A DNA stretch of 64,000 nt from Fusobacterium necrogenes. Lineage in GTDB: Bacteria; Fusobacteriota; Fusobacteriia; Fusobacteriales; Fusobacteriaceae. Under the pieces are notes generated by a model, which saw nothing but the letters and a program-made list of their open reading frames with translations, made no database searches and was not told the DNA's origin. Both the position numbers and the translations under genes were made by a program. Shown here in pieces: positions 27,147 to 34,108 of this stretch. The stretch spans positions 930,001 to 994,000 of the forward strand of contig NZ_UGGU01000003.1 in NCBI RefSeq assembly GCF_900450765.1, given 5' to 3'. The number at the start of each line of letters is the position of its first letter. Positions within the stretch are counted from its first letter, which is position 1.

Positions 27147-27227
27147 ATTATAAGTCTTTACTACACCTTTTGTAAAGTACAGACATTTTTGTCTGTACTT
27201 TACTTTTTTGATCATAAAAGCTAAAAT
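27147..27227. promoter_or_regulatory. Divergent promoters over a perfect 14-base palindrome
   Basis: Arms GTAAAGTACAGACA (27172-27185) and TGTCTGTACTTTAC (27190-27203) flank TTTT. On the minus strand a promoter for the CoA-disulfide reductase has TTTACA (27171-27176) and TATAAT (27147-27152), 18 apart. On the plus strand the HxlR gene has TTTACT (27199-27204) and TAAAAT (27222-27227), 17 apart. Both -35 boxes fall in the palindrome, so a bound dimer would shut both. It is the expected HxlR operator, though no binding is shown. Confidence 0.85.
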
Positions 27228-27247
27228 ATACCAAAGAGGGTGATAAA

Positions 27248-27598
27248 ATGAATAGAGAAAAACAGTATAATTGCTATTTTGAATTGACTTTAGATATTAT
27301 AGGAGGAAAATGGAAACCTATTATCCTTTACTATATAAATACAAACAAGGTGGCTAGACACAGTGATTTGAAAAGATTTATTCCCAGTATCAATGAAAGA
27401 ATGCTGACTAGACAGTTGAGAGAACTAGAGGAAGATGAGCTTATCAATAGAAAGGTGTACCCTGTTGTACCTCCTAAGGTGGAGTACTCTCTTACTGAGA
27501 AAGGACAGGAGTTGATTCCTATCTTAGAATCTCTTGTAAAATGGGGAGCTAAGTATGCTGAGTCAATAGGATTTGATAATTTTAAAATAAAAATTTAA
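27248..27598 (+). CDS. HxlR-family redox-type regulator
   Basis: This 116-residue winged-helix protein has the HxlR hallmarks: Cys at residue 9 in YNCYFELTLDIIGGKWKPIIL, then HSDLKRFIPSINERMLTRQLRELEEDELI. The N-terminal Cys is the position used for thiol or electrophile sensing in the YodB/HypR subgroup. It is divergent from the CoA-disulfide reductase and most likely regulates that operon and itself through the palindrome at 27172-27203. Inducer unknown; persulfide, disulfide or electrophile stress is the natural guess. Confidence 0.88.
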   Translation: MNREKQYNCYFELTLDIIGGKWKPIILYYINTNKVARHSDLKRFIPSINERMLTRQLRELEEDELINRKVYPVVPPKVEYSLTEKGQELIPILESLVKWGAKYAESIGFDNFKIKI

Positions 27599-27678
27599 GT
27601 TTTATAATTCAATATAACTGCTTAGATCTAAATTAGCTAAAAAAATTCAAAAATTTTATAAATTATATAAAAATAAAT

Positions 27679-27757
27679 AGAGCAAGTTAATATTTAATAC
27701 TAAAATAAATTTATATATAATATAAATTTTCTAATACAATATATTACTACTTGCTCT
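27679..27757. terminator. Long inverted repeat between hxlR-type gene and coaBC
   Basis: AGAGCAAGT (27679-27687) pairs with ACTTGCTCT (27749-27757) around an AT-rich 61-base interior. It lies between convergent genes and shares its arms with the repeat at 1362-1426. Probably a bidirectional terminator. Confidence 0.5.
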
Positions 27758-27803
27758 TATTTCTAATCAAAATTATTCTAAATCCTTAATTAATTTAAAA
27801 TTT

Positions 27804-28967
27804 TTAAATATTAATCAAAATATCATATGCTAACTCTTCTTTTGATTTTTCTGGAACCTCTTTTATTAAGCCATCAGCTTTTATTATAAAAATTTCATTT
27901 GTATTTTTTTGCATATTTTCAGCATTATTAGCTATTATCATATCTAAATTTTTTCTTTTTAACTTCACTATAGCATTATCTAATAAATTCTCAGTTTCAG
28001 CAGCAAATCCAATTAAAATTTGTTCTTTTTTTCTTTTTCCCATTTCTAATAATATATCTGGATTTCTATCCAAAATAATCATTAGTTCTCCCTCTTTTTT
28101 CTTAATTTTTTCATTAGAATAATATTTTGGTTTATAATCGGCTACTGCAGCACAAGCTATTACAATATCTATATTTGGAAACCTTTTCATACATTCATCA
28201 TACATCTCTTGTGCAGTTTTTACTTGTATAAACTCACTTACTCCTAAAGGCTTTTTCAAATTAGTTGGTCCAGATATTAATATCACATCAGCACCTAATT
28301 TTATTGCTGATTTAGCAAGGGCATACCCCATTTGACCACTTGACCTATTTGATAAATATCTTACTGGATCAATTGCTTCTTCAGTTCTTCCAGCCGTAAT
28401 CAAAAGTCTTTTTTTAGCCAAAATATTATTTCTGTATAAGTTATCATGTTCAAGTATATCTACTATTTCATCTTCATCTTTTAAACGACCCTTAGCACTT
28501 ATATTACATGCTAAAAAACCTTCATCAGCTTCTATAAATCTATATCCATATTCTTTTAACTTCTTTATATTTTCTTTTAAAATAGGGTTTTCATACATAT
28601 TTACATTCATTGCAAGTGCAAAATAAACAGGTTTTTTACAAGCTGAGATTACAGTTGTGAGCATATCATCAGCTATTCCATTAGCCACTTTACCAACAAT
28701 ATTATATGTAGCTGGAGCTATTAAGATAACATCAGCCCAATCAGCTAAAGATATATGTTCTACTTCAAAATGAGGATTTTTATCCCACATGTCTACATAA
28801 ACTCTATTTCTAGAAAGAGTTTCTAGTGTTAGTGGTGTAATTATTTTAGTCGCATTTTCAGTCATAATAACTTTTATATTATATCCTTTTTTCTTTAATT
28901 TTGATATTATATTAGCCACTTTATAAGCTGCTATTCCTCCAGATACCCCAATAAGTATATTTTTCAT
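27804..28967 (-). CDS. coaBC: Bifunctional CoaBC for coenzyme A synthesis
   Basis: The N-terminal flavin decarboxylase (CoaC) half shows GVSGGIAAYK, the active-site His in EVEHISLADWAD and APATYNIVGKVANGIADDM. The C-terminal ligase (CoaB) half has RLLITAGRTEEAIDPVRYLSNRSSGQMGYALA, AAVADYKPKY and the lysine-rich IKKKEGELMIILDRNPDIL. It adds cysteine to phosphopantothenate and decarboxylates the product. Length 387 is typical. It follows the coiled-coil gene by 10 bases. Confidence 0.96.
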   Translation of the reverse strand: MKNILIGVSGGIAAYKVANIISKLKKKGYNIKVIMTENATKIITPLTLETLSRNRVYVDMWDKNPHFEVEHISLADWADVILIAPATYNIVGKVANGIADDMLTTVISACKKPVYFALAMNVNMYENPILKENIKKLKEYGYRFIEADEGFLACNISAKGRLKDEDEIVDILEHDNLYRNNILAKKRLLITAGRTEEAIDPVRYLSNRSSGQMGYALAKSAIKLGADVILISGPTNLKKPLGVSEFIQVKTAQEMYDECMKRFPNIDIVIACAAVADYKPKYYSNEKIKKKEGELMIILDRNPDILLEMGKRKKEQILIGFAAETENLLDNAIVKLKRKNLDMIIANNAENMQKNTNEIFIIKADGLIKEVPEKSKEELAYDILINI

Positions 28968-28977
28968 AAATACTCCT

Positions 28978-29682
28978 TTATTTTGCTACTCTTCTTTTCT
29001 TGTAATACTCATCTCTTTTTCCTATAAACTCTTCTATTTGAGTGTCCTTAAATCCTAAATTAATTAATTTCCAAAAATCAAACTCCCTCAAATCTTCCAT
29101 AAATTCAATATCACTTTCAGCAAAAATAACTATTAATTTTCTATTCTTGTTATAAATTTTAGAAACTCTCTCTCCTTTATTAAGGTATGTTACAACTTCC
29201 CACTGTATGAAATCCTTGTTTAAATATTTTAAAAATTTATTTCTTCCATCTTCTAAATTTTTTATATCTTGTGGAAGAGAATCAAACTTTTCAATAGTTA
29301 AATCTTGAAGATAAAAAATACCTCTCTCCATAATTGCATTAGCTAAATCAATAAATCTAGATGCAGAAAAAAATTTTTTAATATCTACTTTATAATAATA
29401 CTTCTCTTTTTTAGAAGATAAATTATATTTTTCTATTACTTGCTTTAATCTTTCATTCTCCTCTTTCATATCTTTCATATTTTTCTCAATCAATTCTAGT
29501 TGTTTTGAATTCAAATTACTATTAATATCTCCCATACTCTGATTTAAATTATCTATTTCATTTATTAAGTCGGAAATCTCCTTATCTTTTCTCTCGATTA
29601 TTTGCTCTAAATCTTCTATTTTTTTATTTAGTTTTTCTTCTAATTCGACATTCTTTTTTGTAAATATAGAAATTAATCCCAT
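28978..29682 (-). CDS. Coiled-coil protein of unknown function
   Basis: This 234-residue protein has a long coiled coil (about residues 12-90, rich in E, K, N and L heptads) and a compact C-terminal domain (about 95-225). The C-terminal part includes YYYKVDIKKFFSASRFIDLANAIMERGIFYLQDL and DLREFDFWKLINLGF. There is no signal peptide or membrane helix. A strong ribosome site (TAGGAGG) precedes the ATG. It lies between an HD hydrolase and coaBC, probably in one operon. No family recognised. Confidence 0.7.
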   Translation of the reverse strand: MGLISIFTKKNVELEEKLNKKIEDLEQIIERKDKEISDLINEIDNLNQSMGDINSNLNSKQLELIEKNMKDMKEENERLKQVIEKYNLSSKKEKYYYKVDIKKFFSASRFIDLANAIMERGIFYLQDLTIEKFDSLPQDIKNLEDGRNKFLKYLNKDFIQWEVVTYLNKGERVSKIYNKNRKLIVIFAESDIEFMEDLREFDFWKLINLGFKDTQIEEFIGKRDEYYKKRRVAK

Positions 29683-29711
29683 AAAAAACCTCCTAATTAT
29701 TCTATTCTAAA

Positions 29712-30305
29712 TTATTTTTTGATAATACCTTTATCCATATATTTTTTTATTTCAGGAATTATAAATTTCTCATAAATTTGAGGAGCATATTTTTTTATTG
29801 GTTCTAATCTTTTTAGTACCATACTTTCTGTGACATTCCACTTTTTCCAAGTGTGACCATCAGAAGATAAATTTTGAATAAATCCTTGAAATCTATCAAA
29901 AACATTTGCAAACTTAGAATCACTAGATTTCATATTCTCAAATTCTAACCATAACTCAAAAAACTCTTCATATTGTTCTTTTGGCAATAAAGAAAATATT
30001 TTTTTAGCTGCCTTTAACTCCTTAAAATATTTTTCCTCCTTTGAATAATTAGAAAATGCCGGAGTATCATCACTATATATCTCAACAATGTCATGTATAA
30101 GAATCATTTTTAGTACTCTTTCCATATTTATATTTTCAAAATTCACATAATCCTTTAAAATTATTGCACATACTGCCATATGCCAACTATGCTCAGCATC
30201 ATTTTCTCTTTTATTAGTATCTCCTAATATAACTGATTGTCTCAACACAGCTTTTACTTTATCTATCTCAACTAAAAAATTTATTTGATTTTGTAATTTA
30301 TTCAT
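29712..30305 (-). CDS. HD-domain phosphohydrolase, YfbR/HDDC2-like
   Basis: This 197-residue HD hydrolase shows the metal-binding set ENDAEHSWHMAV, ILIHDIVEIYSDDT and FANVFDRFQGF, which matches the 5'-deoxynucleotidase (YfbR/HDDC2) group acting on nucleoside monophosphates. I chose ATG 30303-30305, which has GAGGGAG before it; the longer ATG four codons upstream has none. The META lipoprotein gene ends 20 bases upstream, in the same direction. Substrate is inferred from the family only. Confidence 0.82.
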   Translation of the reverse strand: MNKLQNQINFLVEIDKVKAVLRQSVILGDTNKRENDAEHSWHMAVCAIILKDYVNFENINMERVLKMILIHDIVEIYSDDTPAFSNYSKEEKYFKELKAAKKIFSLLPKEQYEEFFELWLEFENMKSSDSKFANVFDRFQGFIQNLSSDGHTWKKWNVTESMVLKRLEPIKKYAPQIYEKFIIPEIKKYMDKGIIKK

Positions 30306-30325
30306 AAACTCCCTCATTTTTGTAA

Positions 30326-30742
30326 CTATTTCACAGAGAAAATAAGTTGTTCTTCTTTCTCATTCGATAAAACTAAATTCTCATTTTCTTTTTGAATTTT
30401 TGTCATACTTTTCAATAATGTTAAATATTGGTCTTCTCTTATTAAGTCCTCCCTCGATCCACCCATTCGTGTCGAGGATAATGAAACTATTTTAATGCTT
30501 CCATTTATTATTTCAGCTCTTCCAAAAAATCTATTTAAACCAGAGTAACCAAAAATTCTTCCATTTTCATCAAACCCCAATGTTAACCCTTGATCAGGAA
30601 ATATATTAACTAAATTATATTCTACGTTAATAAGCTCTACTACACTATTAATAGTTTGTGGTAAACTTTCCTCTTTTTTTTCTAAGTTAGTACAACCAAT
30701 TAAAGAAATTAATATGGTTATAGATAGGATTATTTTTTTCAT
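30326..30742 (-). CDS. META-domain lipoprotein, HslJ-like
   Basis: A lipoprotein signal ends at LISLIGC near residue 17. The mature part has the META/HslJ pattern: LTLGFDENGRIFGYSGLNRFFG, IKIVSLSSTRMGGS and EDQYLTLLKSM. The usual Cys residues of the family motif are missing. Start ATG 30740-30742 has GGAGTGAG before it. Proteins of this type relate to heat or envelope stress, but no molecular function is known. It heads a small operon with the HD hydrolase. Confidence 0.75.
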   Translation of the reverse strand: MKKIILSITILISLIGCTNLEKKEESLPQTINSVVELINVEYNLVNIFPDQGLTLGFDENGRIFGYSGLNRFFGRAEIINGSIKIVSLSSTRMGGSREDLIREDQYLTLLKSMTKIQKENENLVLSNEKEEQLIFSVK

Positions 30743-30957
30743 ATCTCTCACTCCTTAATTTAAAACTTATTCCCCTTAAGAAGATTATACTACAATTTCT
30801 ATAAAAATGTATATAGTAATCTCAAAATTTCCTTGATATTTTTATACTCTTTATAAAAAATCAAAGCTATTTTTACACAAAATAAAAAATATATAGTATA
30901 ATACTATCAAGAAAATAGGATATTTATCCCAATTTAAGCAAATTTATAGGAGGATTT

Positions 30958-31671
30958 ATGAATGAAATTGAAAAATTGATCACTATTATAAAAAAGAGTA
31001 ATTATATAGTCTTTTTTACTGGAGCTGGAGCATCTACTGATTCAGGTTTAGACGATTTTAGAGGTAAGACTGGCTTATACAATAAAAGTAAATTCATGGG
31101 TTATGAAGTAGAAGAAATCTTAAGTCATGATTTTTTCTTTTCACATAGGGAAATTTTCAATAAATATCTTACTGAAAAACTTTCTATTAATAACATTAAA
31201 CCTAATACTGGTCATCTAGGTATTGCTCAACTAGAAAAAATTGGGAAAGTAAAAGCTGTAATTACACAAAATATTGATAATCTTCACCAGGATGCTGGAA
31301 GTAGAAATATATTAGAACTACATGGTACACTAAAAAAATGGTACTGTTTAAAATGTGGAAAAAAATCAACTGAAGATTTTATTTGTAAATGTGGAGGAAT
31401 AGTTAGACCAAATGTAACACTCTATGGAGAAGCTTTAAATGAAGTAGTTGTAAACAATGCCATACATGAAATAAAAAAAGCTGATACACTAATTATTGTA
31501 GGAACTAGTCTAACTGTCTATCCAGCTGCTTATTATATTGAATACTTTAAAGGAAAAAATCTCATTATTTTAAATGAAACTCCTACTCCAAAAGATCAAG
31601 TAGCAACTCTTGTAATAAGAGAAAGATTTGCACAAGTAATGGATAAAGTTGTACTAGCTCTAAAGCTATAA
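30958..31671 (+). CDS. cobB: NAD-dependent protein deacylase, sirtuin
   Basis: The sirtuin signature is complete: FFTGAGASTDSGLDDFRG, the NAD-ribose motif TQNIDNLHQDAGS, catalytic His in ELHGT, zinc Cys pairs in CLKCG and CKCGG, then RPNVTLYGE and GTSLTVYPA. It removes acetyl or longer acyl groups from lysines with NAD. The ribosome site AGGAGG lies before the ATG, and TATAAT at 30897-30902 is a likely -10. Length 237 is usual. It appears monocistronic. Confidence 0.95.
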   Translation: MNEIEKLITIIKKSNYIVFFTGAGASTDSGLDDFRGKTGLYNKSKFMGYEVEEILSHDFFFSHREIFNKYLTEKLSINNIKPNTGHLGIAQLEKIGKVKAVITQNIDNLHQDAGSRNILELHGTLKKWYCLKCGKKSTEDFICKCGGIVRPNVTLYGEALNEVVVNNAIHEIKKADTLIIVGTSLTVYPAAYYIEYFKGKNLIILNETPTPKDQVATLVIRERFAQVMDKVVLALKL

Positions 31672-31738
31672 TTTAAAGGAAAATATTTTATGTACAAATT
31701 AAACAAATAAAACTACAATTCCTAATATTACTTTTAGA

Positions 31739-31974
31739 ACCTGGAAAATTATAGAGAAAAACTCTATCAATGATAAGAAATTAAGAGTCATTGGTGTATG
31801 TAATTTTGAAATATATCATTTAAAAAAATAAAAAAAATACGTTATAATAATGCTAATGATAAATATCTTTGTAATCAACAAGAAGAAATACAGAAAATAA
31901 AAAAATTAAACAAAAATAAAAGATTAGGTCCACATCCTGATAAAATGGAATATGGATTTGAAATTTTAAAATAA
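31739..31974 (+). pseudogene. Degraded aldo-keto reductase remnant
   Basis: Two separated segments translate to aldo-keto reductase pieces. From 31739 the frame gives TWKIIEKNSINDKKLRVIGVC continuing NFEIYHL, matching the TW-x-x-E-KL...R-x-IGVSNF motif. From about 31849 the frame gives QQEEIQKIKKLNKNKRLGP continuing HPDKMEYGFEILK, the usual C-terminus. Most of the barrel between and before them is missing and the frames differ. This is a decayed gene, probably of the 2,5-diketogluconate reductase subgroup. Confidence 0.7.
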
Positions 31975-31992
31975 ACTTGGAGAGTGTATATA

Positions 31993-33165
31993 ATGAAATA
32001 TAATTTTGATAAACCTATCGATAGAACTAATACTAACTCAAAAAAATGGAATTCTGAAATATATAAAGAAACTTACCATGGTCATACAGATTTACTTCCA
32101 CTTTGGGTAGCAGATATGGACTTTAAAGTTGCTCAACCTATATTAAATAGCATGAAAGAAATTATAGAACACGGAGTTTTAGGATATACTAGTACAGATG
32201 AAGAGTATTATCAGGCTATTATTAACTGGAATAAAAAAAGAAAGAATAGTGAAATAAAAAAAGAATGGATAGTTTTTACTAATGGTGTTGTTCCTGCAAT
32301 TAGCTTTATGATACAAGCATTTACACAAAAAGGTGATAATATTCTAATTCAAACTCCTGTATATCATCCTTTCAGATTAACAACTGAAAATAATGAAAGA
32401 AATATAATTACTAATCCTCTCATCAACAACAATGGGATCTATTCGATGAACTTTGAAGATTTTGAGAAAAAAATTATAGAAAACCATATAAAAGCTTTCA
32501 TATTATGTAATCCTCACAATCCTGTTGGAAGAGTTTGGACAAAAGAGGACTTAATACAACTAGGAGATATTTGTCTAAAGCATAATGTTCTTATCATTTC
32601 AGATGAAATTCATTCCGATTTAATTTTTAAAGAACATAAACATTGCTCATTTCTTACATTAGAGAAAAAATATTTTTCAAATTTAATTGTTTGTACTGCT
32701 CCTAGTAAAACTTTTAATCTAGCTGGAATACAGACTTCTCTCATAATTATACCAGATGAAAATTTAAGAAAAATTTATCAAAAAACTTTAAGAAATGTGA
32801 GAATAGAAACTCCAAACAGCTTTGGAATTGCTGCAATTAAATCAGCATATACTCAAGGTGAGGAATGGTTAGAACAAGTAATTGAATATTTAGATGAAAA
32901 TAGAAAATTTATAGAAAAATTTCTAAGAAAAAATCTTCCAAATACAAAATATATTAAACCGGAAGGAACATATTTAGCTTGGATTTATCTTGGAGATATT
33001 CTAAAAAATCGTGATATAGAGAAATTTTTTGAAGAAGAAGCTAAAGTAGCTATTGATTATGGTCATTGGTTTGGAGAAGAGGGAAAAGGATATATACGCC
33101 TTAATTTTGCCTGTCCAAGAATAATCCTTGAAGAAGCTTTGAATAAAATAAAAAATTCTATTTAA
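31993..33165 (+). CDS. PatB/MalY-type cystathionine beta-lyase
   Basis: This fold-type I PLP enzyme of about 390 residues begins NFDKPIDRTNTNSKKWN with LPLWVADMDF, the opening of the MalY/PatB family. The PLP site shows SDEIHSDLIF and the Schiff-base lysine in APSKTFNLAGIQTS. It should split cystathionine, cysteine or related C-S bonds, releasing thiols, ammonia and pyruvate; in fusobacteria such enzymes can yield H2S. I chose ATG 31993; a GTG at 31984 is too near the GGAG. It follows the decayed reductase and seems monocistronic. Confidence 0.9.
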   Translation: MKYNFDKPIDRTNTNSKKWNSEIYKETYHGHTDLLPLWVADMDFKVAQPILNSMKEIIEHGVLGYTSTDEEYYQAIINWNKKRKNSEIKKEWIVFTNGVVPAISFMIQAFTQKGDNILIQTPVYHPFRLTTENNERNIITNPLINNNGIYSMNFEDFEKKIIENHIKAFILCNPHNPVGRVWTKEDLIQLGDICLKHNVLIISDEIHSDLIFKEHKHCSFLTLEKKYFSNLIVCTAPSKTFNLAGIQTSLIIIPDENLRKIYQKTLRNVRIETPNSFGIAAIKSAYTQGEEWLEQVIEYLDENRKFIEKFLRKNLPNTKYIKPEGTYLAWIYLGDILKNRDIEKFFEEEAKVAIDYGHWFGEEGKGYIRLNFACPRIILEEALNKIKNSI

Positions 33166-33185
33166 TATTTTTATTTGCAAAATAA

Positions 33186-33214
33186 TTGACTTGATTTATA
33201 TAATATAGTAAAAT
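33186..33214 (+). promoter_or_regulatory. Promoter of the small secreted protein gene
   Basis: TTGACT (33186-33191) and TAAAAT (33209-33214) are 17 bases apart, with TAGGAGG and the start codon about 30 bases on. Confidence 0.65.
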
Positions 33215-33247
33215 ATTATATATTAATTGTTATATTAGGAGGATATA

Positions 33248-33646
33248 ATGAAAAAAATTATTTTATTTTCTTTACTATGTACATCAGTCATATTTGCAAA
33301 TGAATATAGAAATGGACTTTATAGAGGAGCTTTTGTAAGTGGACAAGAAACACAAGTAGAGGTTCAATTTCATCTAAAAAACGATATTATCAGCAAGACA
33401 AGATTTAGAACACTTTTCTATAAAGGTCAAGATTATTTAAAAGAGAAAACTCTTGAAAATGAAAAAGATAGGTATCAAGCTGCCTTAACTTCAACTGAAG
33501 GAAAAAATATAGAAGATGCCTTGGAATCACTTTACTTTCCAGGTAATATACCAAGGGCTGGAGCTTCTCTTCGTTCTAGTAAAATAAGAGCTGCTATGCA
33601 AAATGCTTTAAATAGTGGAGTATATAAACCTGAAAATAAAAACTAA
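33248..33646 (+). CDS. Small secreted FMN-binding-like domain protein
   Basis: The signal peptide KKIILFSLLCTSVIFA precedes a 115-residue mature protein. Its layout, NGLYRGAFVSGQETQVEVQFHLKNDIIS, then YKGQDYLKEKTL and GASLRSSKIRAAMQNAL, resembles the FMN-binding domain of RnfG/NqrC-type proteins. In that family a Ser/Thr near the end (here S in the RSS region) can carry FMN covalently. No known transport partner is adjacent. Confidence in the family is moderate. Confidence 0.6.
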   Translation: MKKIILFSLLCTSVIFANEYRNGLYRGAFVSGQETQVEVQFHLKNDIISKTRFRTLFYKGQDYLKEKTLENEKDRYQAALTSTEGKNIEDALESLYFPGNIPRAGASLRSSKIRAAMQNALNSGVYKPENKN

Positions 33647-33654
33647 AATAAATT

Positions 33655-33697
33655 AACTATTTAGATATTATTTCAACTAAAATATATCTAAATAATT
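33655..33697. repeat. AT-rich inverted repeat sharing the hairpin-element end
   Basis: AACTATTTAGATAT (33655-33668) faces ATATCTAAATAATT (33684-33697). The arm matches the outer end of the dispersed repeat at 17078-17300. It may be a minimal copy or a chance terminator stem. Confidence 0.45.
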
Positions 33698-33704
33698 ATA
33701 AAAT

Positions 33705-33743
33705 AAAGAACTCAAGAATATATAATTCATTCTTGAGTTCTTT
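33705..33743. terminator. Strong bidirectional terminator
   Basis: Perfect 15-base arms AAAGAACTCAAGAAT (33705-33719) and ATTCTTGAGTTCTTT (33729-33743) lie between convergent genes, with T runs at both ends. Confidence 0.9.
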
Positions 33744-33751
33744 AAATGATC

Positions 33752-33991
33752 TCACTCTTTTCCTGCACACATTATATTTTCTATATCAAAAGCATGGCAT
33801 GGAGTTACAGCATAAATCATCCCACAATGTGGACATTTATATTCAAAAGTATCCATAATAATTTCATTTTTACAGTCTTTACATATAATCTGTGCAGGTA
33901 TAGGCATCATTTGTCCACTAAATCCCATTATTCTTAATTTCTCTACTACTTGTTTTCCATTTTCAAACTTTCCAGAACAACCATCATGCAT
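33752..33991 (-). CDS. Small cysteine-rich zinc-ribbon protein
   Basis: Starting at ATG 33989-33991 (AGGAGG nine bases before), the protein has 79 residues and begins MHDGCSGKFENGKQ. It has two CxxC pairs (CKDCKNE and CPHCG) forming a zinc ribbon, and further single cysteines, including one near the C-terminus (MCAGKE). It lies next to a Zn/Cd-type ATPase in the same direction, about 117 bases downstream. A metal-related role is a guess; no family recognised. Confidence 0.7.
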   Translation of the reverse strand: MHDGCSGKFENGKQVVEKLRIMGFSGQMMPIPAQIICKDCKNEIIMDTFEYKCPHCGMIYAVTPCHAFDIENIMCAGKE

Positions 33992-34108
33992 AATTTTTAT
34001 CCTCCTAAATTTTATATAATAAATTAAGAGTTGCTTTATTTTTTTCACAACTCTTTTTAATTTTACAATATATTCTTTTTTAATTCAGTAACATATGTTA
34101 CAAATCCT

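Noticed and set aside
27599-27803. Small gene between the HxlR gene and coaBC
   Set aside because: Only AT-rich inverted-repeat sequence; no frame with ribosome site.
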